DNA of 31,988 nucleotides from Bacilli bacterium. GTDB taxonomy: Bacteria; Bacillota_I; Bacilli_A; RFN20; CAG-826. The notes beneath the pieces were generated by a model that searched no databases, was not told the origin of the DNA, and saw only the letters and a list, made by a program, of their open reading frames with translations. Position numbers and translations under genes: made by a program. The stretch's first letter is position 1. Each line of letters opens with the position of its first letter. Positions 23,431 through 31,912 of the stretch are shown in pieces. The stretch covers positions 1 through 31,988 of the forward strand of contig JAKSVY010000013.1 in assembly GCA_024413875.1 (NCBI GenBank), given 5' to 3'.

Positions 23431-25038
23431 TTAAAAGATTAAACCACCTGTGCAATCAAATGAATTTGGATAAAGGTGGAAAACAAATGCTCCTAAATCT
23501 TCATCTGGATCAACAAGACTAAAGAATCTCAAGTAGAAATCATAGCCTTCTTTTCTTGCAAAATATCCCCAGCAAGATCCTTCAATATCGTGCATTGAAT
23601 CATCAATTACCCAACCATCAGCTTCTAATACTTCTTTATATGTATCCTCAAGTAATGCTGCTCCAGGAATAACTTCTTCATAGATTTCAATTGTGAATAT
23701 TGGGCCTAAAGATGTGTATAAATATTTACCATCAAAATTAGATTCAAATTGAGGGAATTCCTTATATTCAATTTGATATTTACTCATAAAGTTTTGGATT
23801 TGATCAACAGGGAAATCATATGTAAATCCTGTTCCGTCAAGAACGCCTTCTTTATAGATTTGGATACTTAATCCTTGAGTGACGTATTGGAAGTTAACAA
23901 CCATGTTATTTACAGGATCATTAGGACAAACCTTTTCGAAAACATAATATCCAAAGCGTGGATAATAGTAATCATTTTCAACAAATCCTGCTGCTTCTAA
24001 GATTGGAATATATTGATCATAGAAGTCTCCAATTGGATTTGGATCAAGTATATCAATGAGATAGAAATCTGTATCTAACTCAACATAGTCATAAACGTAT
24101 TGATCACTAATTGGTGCTAATGGGATATAACTATCATCACCAAATAAACTGGTGAATCCTTCTTTTACATCACTTCCCCATTCACTAATAAGTACTGGTG
24201 GGTTATGAACCGTATACCAAACATCAACAATAAAACCAGTTGAGTTACTGTGTCTCATATTGAGGTGGAAAATACCATTTTCAATGTGTTCACATGCTTT
24301 TTCAAAAACGATGTAACCTTGTTGATAGAAATCATAACTAAGGATCCATTCTGGCATTTCGTATATTTTACTGAAATATCTTGTGAAAGCCTCGTATCTA
24401 CCATCTTTATCAGTGAAAATGAAGTTATGTTCTTTTTCATCCCAGATATATTCAAAATTATTTGATAAAGGTGCAAGTGGAATAATTTCACCAAACTTAT
24501 CCATGAAATCGCTCTTAACTTGAGCTGGCCAATCAGGGATTAAATCATAATCAATTTCACGAGGAATGTATGTAGTTGACCAAGTAAAAATTTCAAATCC
24601 TTTTGGTTTTGTACCGCCTGGATAATAATCAAATTGAAGGAAGTATTCTACGCCGTTTTCTACTCTTGAATAAGCATATCTGTTATATCCAAGCGATGAA
24701 TCTTCACCATATAATTCATAATCCTCATAAGCCAATAATCTTTTATATTCTGTGCAAAGATCATTGTCGTTTTTAGAAAGGATATAGAAAATTCTATCTC
24801 CATCTTCTTCGAGTTCACTATATTCATAGCCATCAGCTAATTCAATATAAGGAATAATGTGGCCCGTGACTTCCCACATTGCTTTTGCAATTTCATCATC
24901 CCATAAACTTGTATTAACAAAACCTTGTTCACCAGAATTGGTAATTGAATCTGTGCTTGTTGTAGGAGTCTTAGAAGATACACATGAAGAAAGACATGTT
25001 ATCAAAAGTGGAATGAATATTTTTTTAAGTAAGTTCAT
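23431..25038 (-). CDS. Lipoprotein built of about four divergent repeats
   Basis: The protein has 535 residues from ATG 25036-25038, preceded by AAAGGAA. Signal peptide with lipobox LSSC (Cys19). After a short Ser/Thr linker it consists of roughly four related units of 110-120 residues starting near 45, 170, 290 and 410. Each opens with W-x2-x-V-x3-F and a phrase such as IIPLAPLS or YIPLAPIS, continues with an aromatic-rich Y-x-Y strand, then a Y-x3-L-x3-G-[FW] helix and a Y-x-V-F-E-K strand. The protein is very rich in Tyr, Phe, Asp and Glu. No enzymatic motif is visible, and I do not recognise the family. Similar units occur in the C-terminal half of the 886-residue lipoprotein. It is the first gene of a two-gene operon with the 628-residue lipoprotein. 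Confidence 0.8.
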   Translation of the reverse strand: MNLLKKIFIPLLITCLSSCVSSKTPTTSTDSITNSGEQGFVNTSLWDDEIAKAMWEVTGHIIPYIELADGYEYSELEEDGDRIFYILSKNDNDLCTEYKRLLAYEDYELYGEDSSLGYNRYAYSRVENGVEYFLQFDYYPGGTKPKGFEIFTWSTTYIPREIDYDLIPDWPAQVKSDFMDKFGEIIPLAPLSNNFEYIWDEKEHNFIFTDKDGRYEAFTRYFSKIYEMPEWILSYDFYQQGYIVFEKACEHIENGIFHLNMRHSNSTGFIVDVWYTVHNPPVLISEWGSDVKEGFTSLFGDDSYIPLAPISDQYVYDYVELDTDFYLIDILDPNPIGDFYDQYIPILEAAGFVENDYYYPRFGYYVFEKVCPNDPVNNMVVNFQYVTQGLSIQIYKEGVLDGTGFTYDFPVDQIQNFMSKYQIEYKEFPQFESNFDGKYLYTSLGPIFTIEIYEEVIPGAALLEDTYKEVLEADGWVIDDSMHDIEGSCWGYFARKEGYDFYLRFFSLVDPDEDLGAFVFHLYPNSFDCTGGLIF

Positions 25039-25138
25039 ATTAGCGTTCCTTTCAAGATGCGATATATGTGTATTGTAAACAAAAATAATATAAATTTGTA
25101 TTATTTTTAATTTATTTTAAGAAATGGGTTTGTATAAA

Positions 25139-25167
25139 CAAAAAACCTTCCACATTTGTAGAAGGTT
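25139..25167 (-). terminator. Terminator of the Na/Pi cotransporter gene
   Basis: Minus-strand hairpin with the 7-bp stem AACCTTC/GAAGGTT (25161-25167 with 25144-25150) plus an inner ACA/TGT pairing, followed by TTTTTTG. It lies 9 bp after the stop of the gene at 25176. Confidence 0.85.
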
Positions 25168-25175
25168 ATTTGTAA

Positions 25176-26825
25176 CTAATTATCATCACCAGTTGGGTTA
25201 TTAATTGAATAAGCGATATTAACTAAGTGGTCCGCAACTCTTTCGATTTCTGAAACGATTCCACTATAGAAAGGTGTAAGTTCAACCGAACAAAGGTTTT
25301 GAGTAATTCTTGAATAGTGATTTGAAGAATATTCTTCTTTTAATCTATCAATTTCATTTTCAAGATTATCTAATTCCACTAATTTATCACGATGCTTTGT
25401 ATAGAAGATTTCTTTAGCAACAGCGAACATCTTTCTTAAGGTGTTGTGCATTTCATCTAATTCTTCAATCGCGTGAGCGGAGAATTTAAGTGATTCGTTA
25501 GCCATATTGTTACTCATTTCATAGTAGTTATAAGCGTGGTCACCAATTCTTTCAATATCGTTAATAACGTGGAAGTAAGCACCAACTTTCTTTTCATCTC
25601 TAGTTTGTGCAACACCCGAAACATTGATTAAATAATCAGTAATTCTTTGGTTGAGATAGTCAATCTTATCTTCTGTTTCGATAATTAATGCATCGTTAGT
25701 GGTTAATTGATCTTTTACCCTTTGATACGCTCTTTCATAGTTTTCTTCTGCTAAAGTAATCATATTAACGATTTCTTTTTTGGTTTGCATTAAAGCGATT
25801 TCTGGTGTCTTAATTAAGTTATCATCAATATACTTAACTGCACTTTCAATAGATTTTTTAGACTTATCTTTAATAATCTTATTGAAGAGTTTTTCTAAAG
25901 GTTTAATTAATGGAATTAATAAAGGCATGAAGATAATGTTATACGCTACCAAGAACATTGCGACTGCAAGTTCGTTAGTCTTAAAGACATACTTAAAGCC
26001 TTGGGAAATGTAGCTACCCGCTAAATAGACAATTAATAACGCAATTAAAGATGTAAGTGTACGCATTGCAAAGCACATCCATGCGGTGCGTTTTCCATCA
26101 GTCTTTCCTTGAGCAGAAACAAGTAATGTATTTGTAACCGAACCAATAGTTGCACCTAAAACAACGCACAAACCACTTTGAAGCGATAACGAGCCCGCTC
26201 CAACCATAGCGATAACAATACCTGTACATGCACTACTTGATTGGGCCAAAGCAGCAATTACAATTCCAATGAGGAATAATAAAATTGGTGATCCAGCGTT
26301 ACTAAATAGCTTTAAACAGAAATCATGAATATTAACTTGTGAGAAAGTACCCTTCATAACAGCTAAGCCAAAGAACAATAAGCCGAGACCAGCAAGGATT
26401 TCTCCAATATTTTTAACTAATTCATTCTTGAAGAATGATAAGACAATACCAATGAAAGCAAATAATAGTAAATAAAGTGAGAAATTTAAAGACGAGAAAG
26501 AAACAATTAAACCAGTAACAGTTGTACCAATATAAGCACCAAGAATAATTGAAATGCCTTGGAAAATTGTCATTGCACCGGCATTAATAAAACCAATGAC
26601 CATTGCAGCGGTTGCATCACTACTTTGAATGATAGATGTAAATGCTGTGCCGATTGCCATTCCTGCAAACGGATTATTTCTTGTCTTCTTGAAGAAGTTT
26701 TTAAGTTTCTTACCAGTAGCCTTTCTTAAACCACCTGACATGAGATTCATGCCAACTAAGAAAACAGCGATACCTATAAGTAAATAGATAATAGCTTCTG
26801 CTAATGATACGTTAGTGAAATTCAT
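25176..26825 (-). CDS. Na/Pi cotransporter family protein with PhoU-like domain
   Basis: The protein has 549 residues. The membrane half (1-315) has about eight to nine helices and the two repeated QSS signatures of the phosphate:sodium symporter family: TSIIQSSDATAAMVIGFINA (63-82) and ALAQSSSACTGIVIAMVGAG (192-211). Each is followed by a Gly-rich segment (LGAYIGTTVTG, LGATIGSVTN). The cytoplasmic half (about 340-545) is helical, with FHVINDIERIGDHAYN and GIVSEIERVADHLVNIAYS, the two-fold PhoU motif. Length and layout match YjbB/NptA-type proteins, which move phosphate with sodium. It has AGGAAA before its ATG, its own terminator, and lies between the two lipoprotein operons. No other phosphate gene is nearby. 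Confidence 0.93.
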   Translation of the reverse strand: MNFTNVSLAEAIIYLLIGIAVFLVGMNLMSGGLRKATGKKLKNFFKKTRNNPFAGMAIGTAFTSIIQSSDATAAMVIGFINAGAMTIFQGISIILGAYIGTTVTGLIVSFSSLNFSLYLLLFAFIGIVLSFFKNELVKNIGEILAGLGLLFFGLAVMKGTFSQVNIHDFCLKLFSNAGSPILLFLIGIVIAALAQSSSACTGIVIAMVGAGSLSLQSGLCVVLGATIGSVTNTLLVSAQGKTDGKRTAWMCFAMRTLTSLIALLIVYLAGSYISQGFKYVFKTNELAVAMFLVAYNIIFMPLLIPLIKPLEKLFNKIIKDKSKKSIESAVKYIDDNLIKTPEIALMQTKKEIVNMITLAEENYERAYQRVKDQLTTNDALIIETEDKIDYLNQRITDYLINVSGVAQTRDEKKVGAYFHVINDIERIGDHAYNYYEMSNNMANESLKFSAHAIEELDEMHNTLRKMFAVAKEIFYTKHRDKLVELDNLENEIDRLKEEYSSNHYSRITQNLCSVELTPFYSGIVSEIERVADHLVNIAYSINNPTGDDN

Positions 26826-26865
26826 AATTATTTCCTATGAAAATATTATCTACGTTTTAATACAT

Positions 26866-26887
26866 TTTACAAATGAATTATTGTAAA
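26866..26887. promoter_or_regulatory. Inverted repeat upstream of the Na/Pi gene
   Basis: TTTACAA (26866-26872) and TTGTAAA (26881-26887) form perfect 7-bp arms around an 8-base spacer, about 40 bp upstream of the start codon. A weak minus-strand promoter (TTGTAA, 16 bp, GATAAT) begins inside it. Operator function is inferred. Confidence 0.35.
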
Positions 26888-26938
26888 TGAGTATGGTATC
26901 TCAATATTGTGACAAAAAAACGTAATTTAGAAGTAGAT

Positions 26939-26966
26939 AAAAAAGAGGTCCGCTATTGCGAACCTC
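26939..26966 (-). terminator. Terminator of the lipoprotein operon 26975-31819
   Basis: A 9-bp stem (26958-26966 with 26945-26953, one G-T wobble) with a 4-base loop is followed by TTTTTT on the minus strand. It lies 8 bp beyond the stop of the 886-residue lipoprotein gene. Confidence 0.9.
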
Positions 26967-26974
26967 GTTGTGTT

Positions 26975-29635
26975 TTAGAAGTCTGCCCCACCTACTCCAC
27001 CAATAACTCTAACAAATCCTCTTGAACTATCTTTCATACAATATAAGAAGTTATCGTATTGATTTGCTTTATCTGCTTTTGGATAACCATAGTTGTATCC
27101 TCTAGAAGATTGGAAAATGAGCACATAGCCATTTGCTTCAAATGTTTCTCTTACATAATCTAAGAGTTCTTGTAAATGAGCCTCGTCATTAACCTCTGGG
27201 TAAATAAAAGCATTACCAGTAAAGTTATATCCGTATGAATAAGAGTCCGAAGCTCTGTTTGCTTTATAAACTTCGGCTTTATAGCCATCTTTTAATGTCC
27301 ACTTAAATAATCCTTTATTGCCAGTAATTACTGAGTCTTCAATTAAAGAATCGAGATTTTGAGTGTATTGAGTTGTGATAGGCTTATCAGCTTCATACAT
27401 AGCAACTTCAACACGGTAATTAAACTTTTTATGACCTGTAAATGTATAGTCAGTTGTTGGATACATACCAAAGTCAAGGAATGTCTTCTTACCATTTTCA
27501 TTTTCTTTATAATAAACGACTCTAGTATTACCTCTAGTCATGTATGAGAAAGCTTTACCATCTTCATTTCTATAAATCTTCCATCCAGCATCACGATATG
27601 CTTGTCTAAGTTCATCATAACGATCTGACATAATATCCATAGTCGCAATAAGAAGTGGATTATCGTTACTAAATGAATTACCAGCATAACTAGTTAATTT
27701 ATATAAGTGGTAATTATTATCATGTGTGTTTGGAAGTCTAATGAAATCTTCATCTTTAAAGAAATCACATTCTTCTTCAATTTTCTCACCAATAGACTTT
27801 GTTCTACATATTGTTTCAGATTGATAAACAAATACTTGAAGACGGGTTGATTCTCCATATTGATCATCAAACATAACATCGATAACGATGTTGTTTTCTA
27901 ATTGATAAATATAGTGAACAATGTCGTTAGCGAAATCGAAGCCAAAAACATCATAAAGAACCGCACCGTAAGCTTCTAATTCATTAATGAAATCATCAAT
28001 GATTGCTCTAGTAATATTATTTCCAAAGAATAATACACCAGATAAAGGGTTTTCACCCTTTCCAAGGTAATATTGGTCTTCTAAATAGAAATCAGATGCG
28101 CTGCCAAAGTGGAAGAATCCACCTGAAGATTTTTTCACTTGTGGAACTGGGAAGTTTTCAATCCCGAAGTCTTGAGCAATAGTTTCACTATAACTTAATC
28201 TATGTGACAATACTGAGTTTGGTTGAACATAGAAGTGAATTTTTCTATATTGGTCATAAAAAACTGTAACGTTTTGAATATATAGGAGCTTAGATTCACT
28301 ATCTTTTGAATAATCACCTAATGCTTTTAATGTTGATAACATCATTTCAGTGTTTTCTTTTCCATATTCTTTAGGGAAATGAAGTTCACTTTGGAACATC
28401 TTATTTGTAGTTTTATAAATAAAGTCAGGATAAAAAAGATCAACAACTGTGTCCCCACTTTCATTTGCAGTTAACGGAATGTTACCAGCATATGCGTATC
28501 CACTATAAAGAGAAGCTGAATAAACTGGAGTGTTAGCAAACATACCCGCTGCATAAATCCCAGGAGCATAAGTATCAACAATTGATTCTTCAGAGAACAT
28601 TGGAACTGAATAATTCTTTTCAAGTACCTCCACTGAAGCATTTACAAATCGTGGTGAATAATAATATTTACCACTTAAGTCCATTTGAATATCACCCTTA
28701 ACATTGACCTTATCACCGATTTCAACAGAGACTTCGTTTTTAGGTGTGACCCTCATTCCGATTGCCCCTGAACGAGAATCATTATTAGCAATGAAGAATG
28801 AACCATCATAATCAAGAGATGTTACGACAGCATCGATATCACCATGTTCATAACAAGGTTCAGAGGACCTGATTGTAGAATAAAATGATTTATAATCAAA
28901 GATTCTTTCTTTTATCTTGCTTCCATTTTGCTTCCATTCATCAAAGAAATCTAGAGGGGTTTTAGAAGGATTGCCTACTGTTACAACAACAGTGTCAATT
29001 TCATGGTCATATCCTTCATAAAATTCACCCGCAACAAAAGAAGCAAGTCTTCCATCTTGAGATATTTTAATCGTATAACGATTACAGAAATTAAATGCAC
29101 CCAATTGGAAAAATGGTTTATATTCGTTTAATAATTGGTTTCCAGTATATTGATAGGTCCAATCATCAATACGTTCATAATAATCTTTAGTGTTATAAAC
29201 TAATTTATAAAACGAATTTGCAGTTGCTTGAAGTGTATAGAAATCACTAGAACTTCCAACACGCCCATTCATCTCAATTTCTATTCCACCATAACTCTTT
29301 GGTAAAGAAGAGAAAAAATGCATGTAATTAGGATCATTATCTAATATGGTGTATCCATAAGCTGATGGAGCGTAATAATACATGTTATCAGTGTTGACTT
29401 CCATGTATGTTTTTCCTTTATCTCCGCCGAAATAAAGAATATAGTTATCGGTTCTCTCCAAACATTCCTCTAACGAAGCAGGAGGTGCCACTATTGTGGA
29501 ACCTCCTGTTGAACTATCTGTTGAACTATCTGTCGAAGAGTCGGCAGAACTAATAGATGAACTGTTTGAAGGGCCTTTACAACCAACAATCATTGGAATC
29601 GTAATTAATGCGAATAATGTAATACCCTTTTTCAT
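26975..29635 (-). CDS. Large lipoprotein with OB-fold-like and repeat domains
   Basis: The protein has 886 residues from ATG 29633-29635, with no clear ribosome site; it begins 6 bp after the upstream stop, so coupled translation is likely. Signal peptide with lipobox IVGC (Cys19), then a Ser/Thr/Asp linker (22-47). About 262-338 look like an OB-fold of the kind found in extracellular proteins (EHGDIDAVVTSLDYDGSFFI, then VEIGDKVNVKGDIQM). From about 480 to 870 there are tyrosine-rich units with the helix-strand pattern of the 535-residue lipoprotein (for example YDELRQAYRDAGWKIYRNED). No catalytic motif is visible and the function is unknown. It is second in an operon with the 725-residue lipoprotein. 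Confidence 0.8.
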   Translation of the reverse strand: MKKGITLFALITIPMIVGCKGPSNSSSISSADSSTDSSTDSSTGGSTIVAPPASLEECLERTDNYILYFGGDKGKTYMEVNTDNMYYYAPSAYGYTILDNDPNYMHFFSSLPKSYGGIEIEMNGRVGSSSDFYTLQATANSFYKLVYNTKDYYERIDDWTYQYTGNQLLNEYKPFFQLGAFNFCNRYTIKISQDGRLASFVAGEFYEGYDHEIDTVVVTVGNPSKTPLDFFDEWKQNGSKIKERIFDYKSFYSTIRSSEPCYEHGDIDAVVTSLDYDGSFFIANNDSRSGAIGMRVTPKNEVSVEIGDKVNVKGDIQMDLSGKYYYSPRFVNASVEVLEKNYSVPMFSEESIVDTYAPGIYAAGMFANTPVYSASLYSGYAYAGNIPLTANESGDTVVDLFYPDFIYKTTNKMFQSELHFPKEYGKENTEMMLSTLKALGDYSKDSESKLLYIQNVTVFYDQYRKIHFYVQPNSVLSHRLSYSETIAQDFGIENFPVPQVKKSSGGFFHFGSASDFYLEDQYYLGKGENPLSGVLFFGNNITRAIIDDFINELEAYGAVLYDVFGFDFANDIVHYIYQLENNIVIDVMFDDQYGESTRLQVFVYQSETICRTKSIGEKIEEECDFFKDEDFIRLPNTHDNNYHLYKLTSYAGNSFSNDNPLLIATMDIMSDRYDELRQAYRDAGWKIYRNEDGKAFSYMTRGNTRVVYYKENENGKKTFLDFGMYPTTDYTFTGHKKFNYRVEVAMYEADKPITTQYTQNLDSLIEDSVITGNKGLFKWTLKDGYKAEVYKANRASDSYSYGYNFTGNAFIYPEVNDEAHLQELLDYVRETFEANGYVLIFQSSRGYNYGYPKADKANQYDNFLYCMKDSSRGFVRVIGGVGGADF
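29481..29506. repeat. Strong intragenic hairpin in lipoprotein gene
   Basis: GGAGGTGCCAC (29481-29491) pairs with GTGGAACCTCC (29496-29506) around a TATT loop, with one mismatch, giving ten base pairs. It lies at codons 44-52 of the 886-residue lipoprotein, at the end of its linker. No T-run follows on the minus strand, so it is not a terminator. Confidence 0.6.
29508..29543 (-). repeat. 12-bp tandem repeat coding Ser/Thr/Asp linker
   Basis: Two exact copies of GTTGAACTATCT (29508-29519, 29520-29531) and one diverged copy (29532-29543) encode the SSTD-type linker of the 886-residue lipoprotein. Copy-number change would keep the frame and alter only the linker length. Confidence 0.75.
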
Positions 29636-29641
29636 AATTTA

Positions 29642-31819
29642 TTAAAGCATTCCTGCTGGAACTTGGCTTTCTGATGTTAATGATAATTGTTGTTCAGTAT
29701 CATCTGCAGATAACTTGAACCACATGTTAATACCATATGCATCTGTTGTAACAAATCTTAATGAGTAATATTTGCATTCGCCGCTAACTAATGTACATTC
29801 AACGCCATCACCAGCAGCATTTACTACGTATGAGAATGTTGCAACCTTTTGAGTAGCTGATCCTGGGTTATTTGTGACTGTTACTGTTCCATCAACTGCT
29901 TCTGTTGAAGTATCTGGAGCAAATGCGAACTTAGAATCGATATAGCCACCACGTGTGTTGACATAATAGTAGTTACCTGTGAAAACTCCATCTAAACTTG
30001 GTGCTTCTACAACTTCGACTGTTCTAGTTGCTTTAATTTCAGCCTTTGCTGTTGATGTTGCTTCAATTGTGTATGTACCAGCAACTGTCATATCAAATAC
30101 ATAGTATTCAATTGTCTTACCAGAATAATCTTTACCAGAACTCTTTGGTAATGTGTATTCAGTACCACTAGCATCTTTACATGTTAATGTGTAACCAGGA
30201 TCTGCTGTTGCAGGCATAACATTTGCAGTAATGTTAACTGGTTTTCCAATATAAACCTTTGAATCAAAGTTAGCTAATTGAACAGTGCCATTAGTAATTT
30301 TACAGAAGTTTAAGTTAATTGATGTTGGAGAAGGTGCTTTACCTTTAAGAGCAAATGAACGAGATACACCACTTGCTGTCTTAATTGTAATGTTGTAAGT
30401 TTTACCGACTGCAGCTGGGAGTGAGAATGAATTGTTATATGAGTTATAGTTTGGATTTCCAGCAACTGCTGCACCTGTTTCCGCATCAGTAATTGTGAAT
30501 GAGAATGCATCAAAATCTGGTGATGCTGTTTCTGGTGTTCTTGATGCTAATTGAATAGTAGCGAGAGCTGATGCTAATTCAACTTCAACTGTTGAGCCAT
30601 CAGCAATTGGAGCACCATTATATGCAAGTTCAAATCCTGTAAACTTGAAGTCATTATATGTATAAGGAAGTTCAAGAGCACCTCTTGTACCAGTAGTTGC
30701 CTTATATACAAATACTGTTGGATCTTTTGTCTTGCCTGCTGCAACTTCGAATGTACCTAATTCTTCATCAGGAACGATATCTGTTGCATAATATTGGGCA
30801 TATTCAGAACGATATTCAATAACGGCGCCTGTTGTTTCATCAAACTTTACAGTACCTTTGAGTGTGTAGTAGTTTGTTGAGCCATATGATGTTTTAAATA
30901 CAACACCTAAATCATAGCCATAAACACCATCAGCATAAGTAAGCTTTAAGTCTTTGTTGCTGTTTTTTACGATTTCTTGATAAACGTTATCGAAGATTGG
31001 ATCAATGCTGTAGATATTAGCGTTATAGTTAGGTGCAAAGAATCCCGATGTATAGTGAACACCCTTGAAATCATTTTCAGTAATAGCTGCATAGCCATAT
31101 TTTGAAACTGTTCCAGTCTTATTATCTACCTTATAACCGCACATTGCGTCACCATCATAGTAAACATAAGATGTTGAACTTGATGATGAATTGGTAAGCG
31201 TTTGCTTGAAGGCTTTCTTACCACCATAAGTGCCGTATTCGAATGCACCAGATGTAGTATTTCCATATGATGTATATGAATATTCACCATTCTTAAGTGC
31301 ACTTTCTTTATTTTCAGATTTAGTCTTAGCAGCACCTAATTTTTCTAAGATATCTGCTGTAGTTAATGTATATTCTGCAGTGTCGTTATATGTATAACCA
31401 CAAACAGAACATTCATAAACAACATCATAGCAAGACTTATCTTCTCTTAATGTTTTGCTCTTTTCTACAAAATCATGAGCGGCTTTTTCGAGTTCACACT
31501 CACATTCTGAACATACCTTCCAGTGATTATTTTCATCACTTGACCATGCTTCTGAAGGTGTGTGGACACCGGTTGGCTCAACTGGTCTGGTTTCGGTTTC
31601 ACCACATTCAGCACAAGTTCTAGTTTCCTCACCAGCAGTTGTACATGTTGCAGTGGTTGTTACTGACCATTCGCCCCATGAGTGTGAATGTGTTGTATCG
31701 GTTGACTCTGTGTTAGTTGGAGTTGTGTCTGGGAAACCACCAGAGCTACCAGACGAAGATTTACCGCAGGATGCTAACATAAAAGCAACTGCGCCTAAGA
31801 TAAGAATTTTCTTTTTCAT
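29642..31819 (-). CDS. Large lipoprotein with CxxC repeats and Ig-like domains
   Basis: The protein has 725 residues from ATG 31817-31819, preceded by AAAGGAG. Signal peptide with lipobox LASC (Cys18). A Ser/Thr-rich linker with SHSHSW leads into a cysteine-rich region with three CxxC pairs at 69-72, 103-106 and 137-140, exactly 34 residues apart, with nearby histidines (44, 46, 86, 99, 115). Such units are seen in many Bacillota surface proteins and may bind zinc. Residues from about 155 onward are a paralogue of the 628-residue lipoprotein, with Ig-like strands, the phrase TPETASPDFDAF near 430, and a C-terminal domain starting SLDGVFTGNYYY. Function unknown. It is first in its operon, behind a strong promoter. 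Confidence 0.82.
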   Translation of the reverse strand: MKKKILILGAVAFMLASCGKSSSGSSGGFPDTTPTNTESTDTTHSHSWGEWSVTTTATCTTAGEETRTCAECGETETRPVEPTGVHTPSEAWSSDENNHWKVCSECECELEKAAHDFVEKSKTLREDKSCYDVVYECSVCGYTYNDTAEYTLTTADILEKLGAAKTKSENKESALKNGEYSYTSYGNTTSGAFEYGTYGGKKAFKQTLTNSSSSSTSYVYYDGDAMCGYKVDNKTGTVSKYGYAAITENDFKGVHYTSGFFAPNYNANIYSIDPIFDNVYQEIVKNSNKDLKLTYADGVYGYDLGVVFKTSYGSTNYYTLKGTVKFDETTGAVIEYRSEYAQYYATDIVPDEELGTFEVAAGKTKDPTVFVYKATTGTRGALELPYTYNDFKFTGFELAYNGAPIADGSTVEVELASALATIQLASRTPETASPDFDAFSFTITDAETGAAVAGNPNYNSYNNSFSLPAAVGKTYNITIKTASGVSRSFALKGKAPSPTSINLNFCKITNGTVQLANFDSKVYIGKPVNITANVMPATADPGYTLTCKDASGTEYTLPKSSGKDYSGKTIEYYVFDMTVAGTYTIEATSTAKAEIKATRTVEVVEAPSLDGVFTGNYYYVNTRGGYIDSKFAFAPDTSTEAVDGTVTVTNNPGSATQKVATFSYVVNAAGDGVECTLVSGECKYYSLRFVTTDAYGINMWFKLSADDTEQQLSLTSESQVPAGML

Positions 31820-31883
31820 AATTTCTCCTTTGAGCCATTACCGTTTATCGACAAATACGTAGGCTCTAATAAAATATGCGCAA

Positions 31884-31912
31884 ATTATAGTCCAACATAT
31901 TAAATGTTTCAA
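31884..31912 (-). promoter_or_regulatory. Promoter of the 725/886-residue lipoprotein operon
   Basis: On the minus strand TTGAAA (31907-31912), a 17-bp spacer and TATAAT (31884-31889) give a near-consensus promoter. Transcription would begin near 31877, with a leader of about 58 bases before the ATG. From 31913 to the window end I see only AT-rich sequence with two GTTAAC palindromes. Confidence 0.75.

Noticed and set aside
29481..29506. Terminator
   Set aside because: The hairpin has no T-run on either strand and lies within a long open coding sequence.
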